NCBI GenBank assembly: GCA_963807925.1
Contig: CAWEDP010000002.1
Coordinates: forward strand, 434,001 to 498,000
Source: CAWEDP01 sp963807925
Lineage (GTDB): Bacteria; Acidobacteriota; Vicinamibacteria; Vicinamibacterales; CAVVIG01
Direction of reading: 5' to 3'
Length of the DNA stretch: 64,000 nucleotides
Positions 39,791 through 47,074 of this stretch are shown piece by piece; the stretch's first letter is position 1; each line of letters starts with the position of its first letter. The notes below the pieces were generated by a model. That model did not search any database and was not told the origin of the DNA. It saw nothing but the letters and a program-made list of their open reading frames with translations. A program made the translations under genes and the position numbers.

Positions 39791-40206
39791 AGAAACCGGG
39801 CAAGGCCTACTACATGATCAGCGCGGTGGCCCGGAAGTACAACATCCACCCGCAGACGCTGCGCCTCTACGAGCGCGAGGGGCTGCTCAAGCCGTCGCGC
39901 ACCGAGGGGAATACCCGGTTGTACTCGGAGGAGGACCTCGAGCAGCTCGAAACGATTCTGTCGCTCACCCGAGACCTCGGAGTGAATCTCGCCGGCGTGG
40001 AAATCATCCTCAACATGCGCCACAAGATCGAGGAGATGCAGCGCGAGGTGAACGAGTTCATGGAGTACGTGAAGCGCGAGCTCGCGCGCGGCATCGACGA
40101 CTGGGAGCAGCGCCTCTCGACCGCACTGGTCAAATCGTCCCCGACCGATCTCGTGCGCGCCACGCAGCCTGCCAACGAGCCGGCGCAGCAGAAGAAAACG
40201 TCGTAG
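39787..40206 (+). CDS. hspR: MerR-family heat-shock repressor HspR
   Basis: 139 residues. The winged-helix DNA-binding part YMISAVARKYNIHPQTLRLY-EREGLLKPSRTEGNTRLYSEED is the HspR form of MerR, followed by LTRDLGVNLAGVEIILNMR and a coiled-coil helix (EEMQREVNEFMEYVKREL). In actinobacteria and others HspR represses the dnaK operon at HAIR boxes with DnaK as corepressor. Position as third gene of dnaK-dnaJ-hspR fits autoregulation, although a clear HAIR box is not seen here. ATGA overlap with dnaJ. Confidence 0.9.
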   Translation: MKKPGKAYYMISAVARKYNIHPQTLRLYEREGLLKPSRTEGNTRLYSEEDLEQLETILSLTRDLGVNLAGVEIILNMRHKIEEMQREVNEFMEYVKRELARGIDDWEQRLSTALVKSSPTDLVRATQPANEPAQQKKTS

Positions 40207-40240
40207 CAGTTGCCGATTTCCAATCTACAATCTGCAGGAG

Positions 40241-40260
40241 CGGGCGCAAGCGCGCGCCCG
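40241..40260 (+). terminator. possible hairpin terminator after hspR
   Basis: CGGGCGC and GCGCCCG form a 7-bp stem with loop AAGCGC 35 bases after the hspR stop. No U tract follows, so termination is uncertain. A TACAAT (40226-40231) just before it is a further -10-like hexamer. Confidence 0.3.
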
Positions 40261-40314
40261 ATGCGTCATGTGGCGCGCGCCCTGCGACCCGTCAATCGTC
40301 AAGTGTGATTGTGA

Positions 40315-41169
40315 ATGGACGTGACCGATCCCTGTCCGCTCTGTGACGACACCGGGTGGAAGCCAATCGAAGCCGACGGCGTCCGGCGCGTGATCCGCTG
40401 CGACTGCTGGCGTGAGAACGTCGGCCGCCGGCGCCTCGACGCCGCGAACATTCCGCGGCGGTATCAGCACTGCACGCTCGCCAACTTCACCGCGTACAAC
40501 GATTCGCTGCGGGACGCCCAGGAAGCGGCGCGCCGGGTCGCGGACGCCTTTCCGGTCGTGACCCGAGGCCTGCTCCTCGAGGGCCAGCCCGGCGTCGGGA
40601 AGACCCACCTGGCCGTCGCGGTCCTGCGGCAGGTGATCCAGACGACCGGCGCGCGCGGCCTCTTCTACGATATTCGCGATCTGCTGCGGATCATCCGCGG
40701 CACCTACGATCCGGCCACGCGAACGACCGAGCTGGACGTGCTGCGGCCGGTGATGACCGCCGAACTGCTGGTGCTCGACGACCTGGGCGCAGAGAAAACC
40801 TCTGAGTGGGTCGAAGAGACGATGAACCTCATCGTGAACACCCGGTACAACGAGCGCCGGCTGACGATCTTCACGTCCAACTACCTCGATATTCCCGACG
40901 ACACCGATCCGAACTCGCTGCTGTTCCGGATCGGCGGCCGGATGCGCTCGCGCCTGCACGAGATGGCCGAATCGTTGCCGCTGGACGGAGCCGACTACCG
41001 CGAGCTGCCCACCAACGGCGGCGTCGACGATCTCATGACGCTCTGGAAGATGCGCCGGAAGTCGCTGCCGTCCCGCAGTCGCGGCCAGGCGCGGGCGCGT
41101 CTGCGCGAGCCGCAGGTCGGCGACGGGAAGGCGGATCTGAAGTGGCCGGGAGGACGGGCGGGAAGTTGA
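40315..41169 (+). CDS. DnaC/DnaI-like AAA+ ATPase (putative helicase loader)
   Basis: 284 residues. An N-terminal Cys cluster (CPLC at 7-10, CDC at 29-31) suggests zinc binding as in DnaI/DnaC-type loaders. The AAA+ core has Walker A EGQPGVGKTHLAVAVLRQV near residues 89-107, Walker B LLVLDDLGAEKTSEWVEET, sensor TIFTSNY and an Arg-rich FRIGGRMRSRLHEMAE block. In phages and mobile elements the same fold appears as IstB; no transposase is near, so a chromosomal loader is preferred. hemW begins 17 bases after its stop. Confidence 0.8.
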   Translation: MDVTDPCPLCDDTGWKPIEADGVRRVIRCDCWRENVGRRRLDAANIPRRYQHCTLANFTAYNDSLRDAQEAARRVADAFPVVTRGLLLEGQPGVGKTHLAVAVLRQVIQTTGARGLFYDIRDLLRIIRGTYDPATRTTELDVLRPVMTAELLVLDDLGAEKTSEWVEETMNLIVNTRYNERRLTIFTSNYLDIPDDTDPNSLLFRIGGRMRSRLHEMAESLPLDGADYRELPTNGGVDDLMTLWKMRRKSLPSRSRGQARARLREPQVGDGKADLKWPGGRAGS

Positions 41170-41186
41170 CCTCGCCCGGCGCCCAG

Positions 41187-42350
41187 ATGTTGGGCCTCTA
41201 CATCCACGTCCCGTTCTGTTCGGCCATCTGCAATTACTGCAACTTCAACCGCGGGCTCTTCGACAGCGCCCTCGCATCGCGGTATGTCGACGCGGTGGTC
41301 GGAGAGATCCAGCGGTCGGCCGCCGGAAGCGACCGGTCCTCTGCGGACCATCCGCGGATGGCGCGTGAACCGCCGGACGCGGATACCATCTATTTCGGGG
41401 GCGGGACGCCGTCGCTGCTCGAGGCTGCCGACCTCCGGCGCATCGTCTCCGCGTGCCGGTCGTCGTTTCGCGTGACGTCGGATTGCGAGATCACGCTGGA
41501 GGCGAATCCCGAGACGGTGACCGAGGATCGACTCGCCGCCTTCCGCGAGTCGGGCGTCACGCGTCTCAGTTTCGGCGTCCAGTCGTTTCGCGACGACGAG
41601 CTCGCGCGGCTGTCGCGGCTGCACGGCGCGGCCCGGGCGCGGGCCGCGTTCGGGGAGGCGCGCCGCGCCGGGTTCGACAACATCAGCCTGGATCTGATGA
41701 TGTGGCTGCCCGGCCAGCGCGTGGTCGAGTGGCTCGCCTCGGTCGACGAGGCGGTGGCGCTCGCGCCCGAGCACCTGTCGGTGTACCTGCTCGAGGTCTA
41801 TCCCAACGCGCCGCTTCGCGACGAGATGGCGCGGCGGCAGTGGTCGCAGGCGCCCGACGAAGACGCGGAGGCGATGTATCTGGGTGCGCTCGATCGACTC
41901 GACGGTGGAGGCTACGAGCAGTACGAGATTTCGAATGTGGCGCGTCCGGGGCGGTGCTCGCGGCACAACCTGAAATACTGGCTCGACGGCGAGTGGGTCG
42001 GATTCGGCTGCGGCGCGCACTCCACCAGAAGCGGGGTGCGCGCGAAGAACGTGTCGTCCACCGAGGAGTACGTGGACCGCCTCGCCCGGGGCCGGTCGCC
42101 CGTCAGCGAGCGCCACGTGCTGTCGCCGGTGCAGCGCGCCGGCGACGCCGCGTTCATGGGCCTCCGCTTGACGGCCGGCGTCGATTTGGATGTGATTGGC
42201 GCCCGGTACGGTGTGGACCTGTGGCAGCGGTGCCGCGCCGACCTCGAGCCGTTTTTCGAGGAAGGGTGTCTAACGCGGGACGGCACGCGCGTGCGGCTGA
42301 CCCGGCGGGGAATGCTTCTTGCCAACGAGGTGATGGCCGTATTCGTTTGA
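41187..42350 (+). CDS. hemW: radical SAM protein HemW-like (coproporphyrinogen oxidase-related)
   Basis: 387 residues. The 4Fe-4S motif is CSAICNYC (Cys11, Cys15, Cys18, C-x3-C-x2-C), preceded by LGLYIHVPF as in HemW/HemN. Other blocks: TIYFGGGTPSLLEAADLRRI, CEITLEANPETVTEDRLAAF, VTRLSFGVQSF, NISLDLMMWLPGQ, YEQYEISNVARPGRCSRHNL and a C-terminal HemN-like winged domain. HemW proteins are heme chaperones rather than true oxidases. TTG 41166, overlapping the upstream stop, is an alternative start. Confidence 0.9.
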   Translation: MLGLYIHVPFCSAICNYCNFNRGLFDSALASRYVDAVVGEIQRSAAGSDRSSADHPRMAREPPDADTIYFGGGTPSLLEAADLRRIVSACRSSFRVTSDCEITLEANPETVTEDRLAAFRESGVTRLSFGVQSFRDDELARLSRLHGAARARAAFGEARRAGFDNISLDLMMWLPGQRVVEWLASVDEAVALAPEHLSVYLLEVYPNAPLRDEMARRQWSQAPDEDAEAMYLGALDRLDGGGYEQYEISNVARPGRCSRHNLKYWLDGEWVGFGCGAHSTRSGVRAKNVSSTEEYVDRLARGRSPVSERHVLSPVQRAGDAAFMGLRLTAGVDLDVIGARYGVDLWQRCRADLEPFFEEGCLTRDGTRVRLTRRGMLLANEVMAVFV

Positions 42351-42376
42351 CGCCAGAACGCTCGAGTAGATACAGT
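42347..42376 (+). promoter_or_regulatory. promoter of the small secreted protein gene
   Basis: TTGACG (42347-42352, overlapping the hemW stop) and TACAGT (42371-42376) are 18 bases apart. An ideal AAGGAGG at 42392-42398 precedes ATG 42404, so this leadered unit contrasts with the leaderless genes. Confidence 0.55.
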
Positions 42377-42403
42377 AACAGCCCTTTCGCCAAGGAGGCC
42401 GCG

Positions 42404-42916
42404 ATGTTTCGCTCTCCCGTGACGCCGGTGTCGGCAGGCCGGCCAGGATGGATTGCCCTCGGACTTGCCGTGGGCGTGCTGGGGGCCGGCGTGATCCGCG
42501 CCCAGGCGCAGGATCAGCAACCCGCGCAGCAGGCGCAGCAGGCGCCCGCCAAGCGCGTGTTCGCCTCGAACGCCGGCATGGTGTTGAACTTCATCAAACC
42601 GGACAAGACGGCCGATTTCGAAGCCGTCATGGTGAAGTTGAAGGAAGCGCTCAACAAGAGCGACAAACCGGAGCGGAAGCAGCAGGCCGCGACCTGGAAG
42701 GTGTTCAAGTCGCCGGATCCCGCGGGCGGCGGAAACGTTCTCTACGTGTTCGTGATCGACCCGGCCGTGAAGGATGCCGATTACACCGTCTCGAACATCC
42801 TCGCCGAAGCGTTTCCCCCTGCCGAACTGAATACCATCTACAAGCAGTACGCCGATTCCTACGCGCAGGGGCAGAACATCATCAACCTCAATGTCGTGCA
42901 GGACTTCGGGAAGTAG
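42404..42916 (+). CDS. small secreted protein of unknown function
   Basis: 170 residues. A signal peptide (RPGWIALGLAVGVLGAGV, cleavage near RAQAQ) is followed by a Gln/Ala-rich spacer and a compact domain (MVLNFIKPDKTADFEAVMVK, TWKVFKSPDP, VLYVFVIDPAVKDADYTVSN, LNTIYKQYADSYA). The spacing of the strands resembles dimeric alpha-beta barrel proteins, but I do not recognise a family. It has a consensus-like promoter and the strongest ribosome site in the window, so high expression is likely. Convergent with the outer-membrane protein gene across a hairpin. Confidence 0.75.
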   Translation: MFRSPVTPVSAGRPGWIALGLAVGVLGAGVIRAQAQDQQPAQQAQQAPAKRVFASNAGMVLNFIKPDKTADFEAVMVKLKEALNKSDKPERKQQAATWKVFKSPDPAGGGNVLYVFVIDPAVKDADYTVSNILAEAFPPAELNTIYKQYADSYAQGQNIINLNVVQDFGK

Positions 42917-42936
42917 CCGGCTGGCGGGATTGGGGT

Positions 42937-42965
42937 GGATTAGGGATGCCCCCGATCCCTGATCC
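42937..42965. terminator. bidirectional hairpin between convergent genes
   Basis: GGATTAGGGAT (42937-42947) and ATCCCTGATCC (42955-42965) pair over 11 bases with one A-to-G difference (G-U wobble on one strand) around a 7-base loop GCCCCCG. It fills the 57-base gap between two convergent stops. No T tract follows in either direction. Confidence 0.6.
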
Positions 42966-42973
42966 CCGGCCCT

Positions 42974-43453
42974 TCAGAACTTCACGTTGAGTCCCGCGTA
43001 GATGCGGTGCGCCGGTGTCGCCAGCGCCCCGCCGCCCAGCTTCAGCACGCGATAGTCCACCCGAACTCGAAGCGGTCCGGCGAGCGCGACCTTCACGCCG
43101 ACGCCGGTGTTGAGACCGAAGCCGGCGTCGTTGCGGGCGCCGAGCGTTTCGCTGTAGAAGCCGACGCCGCCGGTGAAATAGGGCTGCACTCGGTGAATCT
43201 CGAACGGTGTCTGCAGCAGGACGTTGCCGTTCCCCATCTTCAGCTCCGGCGCGCCGGTTGGCGGGTCGTCGCCCGTGTAGGTGTACTCGCCTTCAATCGC
43301 GAAGATCAGGAACCCCATGCCGACGGCCACCCCGCGTGTCAGCCGGCTGGCCGGGGTGGTGTTGGAGCCGACGAACAGGGTGGCATCGGCGAACGCCGGC
43401 GTCGCGCCGCCCAGCACGCTTGCTCCGATCAACAGAACGCCCAGTCTTCGCAT
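42974..43453 (-). CDS. outer-membrane beta-barrel-like protein
   Basis: 159 residues. A signal peptide (RRLGVLLIGASVLGGATPAF, cleavage near FAD) precedes alternating hydrophobic/polar strands with Gly and aromatic residues (ATLFVGSNTTPASRLTRGVA, FAIEGEYTYTG, VQPYFTGGVGFYSETL, LNTGVGVKVALAGPLRVRVD) and the C-terminal IYAGLNVKF ending in Phe, as expected for an OmpA/OmpW-like small barrel. It follows the LVIVD gene with a three-base gap; its Shine-Dalgarno (AGAGGGA) lies inside that gene's end. Confidence 0.78.
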   Translation of the reverse strand: MRRLGVLLIGASVLGGATPAFADATLFVGSNTTPASRLTRGVAVGMGFLIFAIEGEYTYTGDDPPTGAPELKMGNGNVLLQTPFEIHRVQPYFTGGVGFYSETLGARNDAGFGLNTGVGVKVALAGPLRVRVDYRVLKLGGGALATPAHRIYAGLNVKF

Positions 43454-43456
43454 TTG

Positions 43457-44878
43457 TCATCCCTCTGGCCGTGCTTTGTCGGCCGGCGGCCACGACTTCC
43501 GGTCGGTGCCCGGCGCGGTCAACAGGTGTGCTGTCGGCCGGCGCCACCCGGCGCCCGTCAGCCCTCGGTACTGCAGGACGTTGAGGCCCGCGTTCCAGTC
43601 GCTGACGTAGATCAGTCCCTCGCGGGTCACGAAGATGTCGGCCGACTTGGCAGCGAGCGCCACGTTGGGTCGGGGGTCGATCAGCTTGCGCGGCGGCGGC
43701 GGAACCCAGGAGGCGATCTCCCTCGGCGCGAAGGCGTCGCGGACATCGAACACCCGCACGCCCGCCACGTTGTAGGTGGCGAACAGCGTCTCCTCGCTCT
43801 GAAACGATCCCGGCCGGTTTTCGTGAAGGTTGTGAGGGCCGAAGGTGCCGGTCGCGCAGAAATCGCGGCCCGTCGGGGTCGGCAGCGTCGCGATCGGCAC
43901 CGGGTTCCCGGGCGCCCGTACGTCGACCACGAAGGTGTGGAAGAGGCCCTTGGCGCACCGTTCGGCGTTCGCTTCGTCCGCCACGACGGCGAGCTGGCGC
44001 CCCGGCAGGGGCAGCGGCGTATGCGTGCCGCCCGGGAACGGCGGCGACCAGTTGATGTGCGACAGCAGCGCCGGCCGCGTGCGGTCGCCGACGTCATGGA
44101 TCGTGAACCCGCCGTCGCGCCACGCGCCGTAGCCGCGATCGCCGGCGACGATCATGTGGTGAAGCGCGACGCGCGTCCCCCTGGCGAGCGTCGCCGGCTC
44201 GCCGCCCGCCCGGTGCATCCCCGGCAGCCACCACCGCGACACGATCTCCGGCTTGGTGATGTGCTGCAGATCGACGATGCACAGGATGTGATCGGTGTAG
44301 CCGTCGAAATGCGCGGCGACGTACGCGTAGCGTCCGCCGGTCCACCAGAGGCGGTTGACGCCGAAGCCCGGCATCTCGAGGAACGCGATCTCCCGCATCT
44401 GCGACGGTCGGGAGATGTCGTGAATGCTCAGGCCGGACCGGAACTTCTTCTTCTTGGTGATGCTGTCGACGAGCGCGTTCTCGAAGTAGCCGCGCAGATC
44501 GTCGTAGGATTGCATGGCGACGATGTTCGCGCCGTTCGCGAGCAGGAGCAGATCCTCGGCCACCTGCAGGTGATGCGTGCGGGTGTTGGTCCCGGCCGTG
44601 AAGAAGCCGACCGGCGTCAGGCGCCTCGGGTCGGCGGCGTCGAGGATGGTGACGCCGTCGCTGAACATGTGGCCGACGTAGAGGTGCCCGCGGTTGACCA
44701 TCACCTGCACGCCGTCGGGCCGGCCGCCCTGGTCGCTGTACGAGAGGTGACGGATCCCCCGGCCGATTCCCTGCGGCGGCACCTCCGGGTCGGCTGCGGC
44801 ACCGAGGCCCCGCGGCGCGCCGGCCGCGGCGGCGAACATCACGAGGCTCTTGAGGTGGGCGCGGCGCGTCGTGCTCAT
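43457..44878 (-). CDS. exported LVIVD-repeat beta-propeller-like protein
   Basis: 473 residues. The N-terminus (STTRRAHLKSLVMFAAAAGA) looks like a short Tat-type signal. The body has repeats of the LVIVD type, each with a strand-Asp motif: DGVTILDAADPRRLTPVGFF, LSIHDISRPSQMREIAFLEM, ILCIVDLQHITKPEIVSRWW, FTIHDVGDRTRPALLSHINW, VRVFDVRDAFAPREIASWVP, which suggests a propeller. Several His residues (NTRTHHLQ, LHHMIV) are conserved-looking; no enzyme function is implied. ATG 44878 fits the -10-like TATCAT seven bases upstream better than ATG 44887. Divergent from an acyl-CoA dehydrogenase, 24 bases apart. Confidence 0.8.
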   Translation of the reverse strand: MSTTRRAHLKSLVMFAAAAGAPRGLGAAADPEVPPQGIGRGIRHLSYSDQGGRPDGVQVMVNRGHLYVGHMFSDGVTILDAADPRRLTPVGFFTAGTNTRTHHLQVAEDLLLLANGANIVAMQSYDDLRGYFENALVDSITKKKKFRSGLSIHDISRPSQMREIAFLEMPGFGVNRLWWTGGRYAYVAAHFDGYTDHILCIVDLQHITKPEIVSRWWLPGMHRAGGEPATLARGTRVALHHMIVAGDRGYGAWRDGGFTIHDVGDRTRPALLSHINWSPPFPGGTHTPLPLPGRQLAVVADEANAERCAKGLFHTFVVDVRAPGNPVPIATLPTPTGRDFCATGTFGPHNLHENRPGSFQSEETLFATYNVAGVRVFDVRDAFAPREIASWVPPPPRKLIDPRPNVALAAKSADIFVTREGLIYVSDWNAGLNVLQYRGLTGAGWRRPTAHLLTAPGTDRKSWPPADKARPEG

Positions 44879-44885
44879 AGTGAGC

Positions 44886-44895
44886 ATGATACGCT
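44886..44895. promoter_or_regulatory. overlapping divergent -10 elements
   Basis: In ATGATACGCT the plus strand reads TACGCT (44890-44895), seven bases before ATG 44903. The minus strand reads TATCAT (44891-44886), seven bases before ATG 44878. Two leaderless genes would share a 10-base core, and polymerase could not use both at once. Confidence 0.45.
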
Positions 44896-44902
44896 CCACG
44901 CG

Positions 44903-46045
44903 ATGGATTTCCGCCTGACGGAAGACCAGGAGCTGCTGCGCCGCAGCGTCCGTCAGTTCGCCGAGTCGGAAATCCGCCCGCATATCGTCGAGTGGGACAA
45001 CGCGCAGCACTTTCCGGACGAGCTCGTGCCCCGCCTCGCGGCGCTCGGCCTGATGGGGATCCAGTTCCCCGAAGAGTACGGCGGGGCCGGGATGTCGGCG
45101 ATCGACTATTGCATCTGCATCGAAGAGCTGGCGCGCGTGGATCCGTCGATCGCGCTGTCGGTCGCGGCGCACAACGGCTTGTGCGCGGCGCACATCTTCA
45201 TGTTCGGCACCGACGCGCAGAAGCGGCGGTACCTGACCCCGCTCGCCACCGGCGATCGCGTGGGTGCGTGGGGGCTGACCGAATCCAGCTCGGGCAGCGA
45301 TGCCGCCGGCATGCGCACAACGGCGACCCGGACCGACCCCGGGTGGGCGCTCAACGGATCGAAGACGTTCACAACCAACGGCCGCGTCGGCGATACCCTG
45401 GTGGTGATGGCGATCACCGCGCGGAGCGCCGGCACCAAGGGGATTTCGGCGTTCGTCATCGAACGCGGCACGCCTGGGCTGACCGCGGGAAGAAAAGAGG
45501 ACAAGCTGGGCATGCGCGCCAGCGATACGAGCGAGGTGCTGCTCGAGAACTGCTGCGTGCCCGACGACCAGCGGCTCGGCGCGGAAGGCCACGGCTTCGT
45601 GGACGCAATGCGCGTGCTGGACGCCGGCCGGATCGGCATCGCCGCCCTGGCCGTCGGGCTCGCGCAGGGCGCGTACGAGGCGGCGCTGAGGTACGCGCGC
45701 GAGCGCCGGGCGTTCGGAAAGACCATCAGCCAGTTCCAGGCAATTCGGTGGAAGCTTGCGGACAATGCCACCCGCATCGAGGGCGCGCGCCTCCTCACCT
45801 ACCGCGCGGCCTACCTGAAGGATCGCGAGCGCCGAACCACGCTGGAATCCGCGATGGCCAAGCTCTACGCGAGCGAGATAGCGGTCAAGGCGGCCGACGA
45901 CTGCGTGCAGATCCACGGCGGCTACGGCTTCGTCAAGGACTACCCGGCGGAAAAATTCTACCGCGACGTGAAGCTGACGACCATCGGCGAGGGCACCAGC
46001 GAGATTCAGCGCCTGGTCATCGCCCGCCAGCTGCTCGCGCGATGA
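44903..46045 (+). CDS. acyl-CoA dehydrogenase (short/branched-chain type)
   Basis: 380 residues. Family blocks: MDFRLTEDQELLRRSVRQFA, FPEEYGGAGMSAIDYCICIE, WGLTESSSGSDAAGM, KTFTTNGRVGDTLVVMA, RKEDKLGMRASDTSEV, the FAD-binding RRAFGKTISQFQAIRWKLAD, HGGYGFVKDYPAEKFYRDVK and IGEGTSEIQ with the catalytic Glu. Strong resemblance to butyryl-, isovaleryl- or 2-methylbutyryl-CoA dehydrogenases. Coupled by ATGA to meaB, which points to a role in branched-chain or odd-chain acyl-CoA breakdown leading to methylmalonyl-CoA. Probably leaderless. Confidence 0.93.
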   Translation: MDFRLTEDQELLRRSVRQFAESEIRPHIVEWDNAQHFPDELVPRLAALGLMGIQFPEEYGGAGMSAIDYCICIEELARVDPSIALSVAAHNGLCAAHIFMFGTDAQKRRYLTPLATGDRVGAWGLTESSSGSDAAGMRTTATRTDPGWALNGSKTFTTNGRVGDTLVVMAITARSAGTKGISAFVIERGTPGLTAGRKEDKLGMRASDTSEVLLENCCVPDDQRLGAEGHGFVDAMRVLDAGRIGIAALAVGLAQGAYEAALRYARERRAFGKTISQFQAIRWKLADNATRIEGARLLTYRAAYLKDRERRTTLESAMAKLYASEIAVKAADDCVQIHGGYGFVKDYPAEKFYRDVKLTTIGEGTSEIQRLVIARQLLAR

Positions 46046-47031
46046 CGACGCCGCTCGCCGATCGGGTGCTCGCCGGCGATCCCCGCGCCGTCGCGCGCGC
46101 GATCTCGCTCGTCGAGGACGAAGGCGCGCCGGGAGCGGATCTCATTCGATCGATCTTCAGCCGGACCGGCCGCGCGTATCTTGTCGGCGTCACCGGTCCG
46201 CCCGGCGCCGGCAAGAGCACGCTGGTCGACCGCCTCGCGGCGCTCTTCCGCGCCGAGGGCCTCACGGTCGGCATCCTGGCCGTCGATCCCACCAGCCCGT
46301 TCAGCGGCGGCGCGGTCCTGGGCGATCGGCTGCGGATGCAATCGCACGCCGGCGACGCGGGCGTGTTCATTCGCAGCATGGCGACGCGGGGCCATCTCGG
46401 AGGGCTGGCGCGAGCCACCATCGACGCCGCACTGGTCCTCGACGCCGCGGGCAAGGACGTCGTGGTCATCGAAACAGTGGGCGTCGGACAGGACGAGGTG
46501 GACATCGTGCGGACCGCGGACGTGTCGGTGCTCGTCCTCGTGCCCGGCGCGGGCGACGACGTGCAGGCGCTCAAGGCGGGCATCATGGAGATCGCCGACG
46601 TTTTCGTCGTCAACAAGGCGGATCGGGAAGGCGCCGATCGACTCGCGGCGGCCATCGAGTCGACGCTGTCGCTGCGCGCGTACGCGGCGGACGAGTGGCG
46701 GCCGCCGATTCTGAAGACGGTGGCGACGAGCGGCGCGGGCGTCGAGGCGGTGGCGGCCGAGATCGCCCGCTTCCGCGCGCGTGGGGTCCCGGGCCGGGAA
46801 GGGCGCCGTCGTGCGCGCGCCGAGCTTCAGCTCCGCGATCGGCTGTCGCGGGCGGCTGTCGAGCATCTCGAGCGGCACGTGCTCGGGGCCGGCGAGCTCT
46901 CGGCCCTGGTGGAGCGTGTCGAGCGGCGGGAGCTGGATCCGTACACGGTGGCCGACCACCTCGTCGAGCGCGCCCTGCGCCCGCGCCCGTCCGCACGCAG
47001 TCACGACGAGTCGAACGATCCGCCGCGCTGA
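46042..47031 (+). CDS. meaB: methylmalonyl-CoA mutase-associated GTPase MeaB
   Basis: 329 residues of the G3E family. P-loop GPPGAGKSTLVDRL near residue 52-65, AVDPTSPFSGGAVLGDRLRM, FIRSMATRGHLGGLA, the GTPase switch VVIETVGVGQDEVDIVRTAD, LVPGAGDDVQALKAGIMEIA and the NKAD base motif. MeaB gates cofactor loading and protects the B12 mutase. The mutase subunits are at 10-12 kb, so this is a second locus of the same pathway. Coupled to the acyl-CoA dehydrogenase upstream; the epimerase fusion follows 43 bases later. Confidence 0.95.
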   Translation: MTTPLADRVLAGDPRAVARAISLVEDEGAPGADLIRSIFSRTGRAYLVGVTGPPGAGKSTLVDRLAALFRAEGLTVGILAVDPTSPFSGGAVLGDRLRMQSHAGDAGVFIRSMATRGHLGGLARATIDAALVLDAAGKDVVVIETVGVGQDEVDIVRTADVSVLVLVPGAGDDVQALKAGIMEIADVFVVNKADREGADRLAAAIESTLSLRAYAADEWRPPILKTVATSGAGVEAVAAEIARFRARGVPGREGRRRARAELQLRDRLSRAAVEHLERHVLGAGELSALVERVERRELDPYTVADHLVERALRPRPSARSHDESNDPPR

Positions 47032-47074
47032 GAGCGCTTGGCGGCGTCGCGTCTTCGTGATGAGATGTGATCGC

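Noticed and set aside
40315..41169. IstB-type transposition helper instead of a DnaC-like loader
   Set aside because: No IstA-type transposase or terminal inverted repeats nearby; the N-terminal Cys cluster fits a replication loader.
42404..42916. Extension of the secreted-protein gene upstream to 41453 in the same frame
   Set aside because: The upstream part is out-of-frame translation of hemW; the AAGGAGG site and signal peptide fix the start at 42404.
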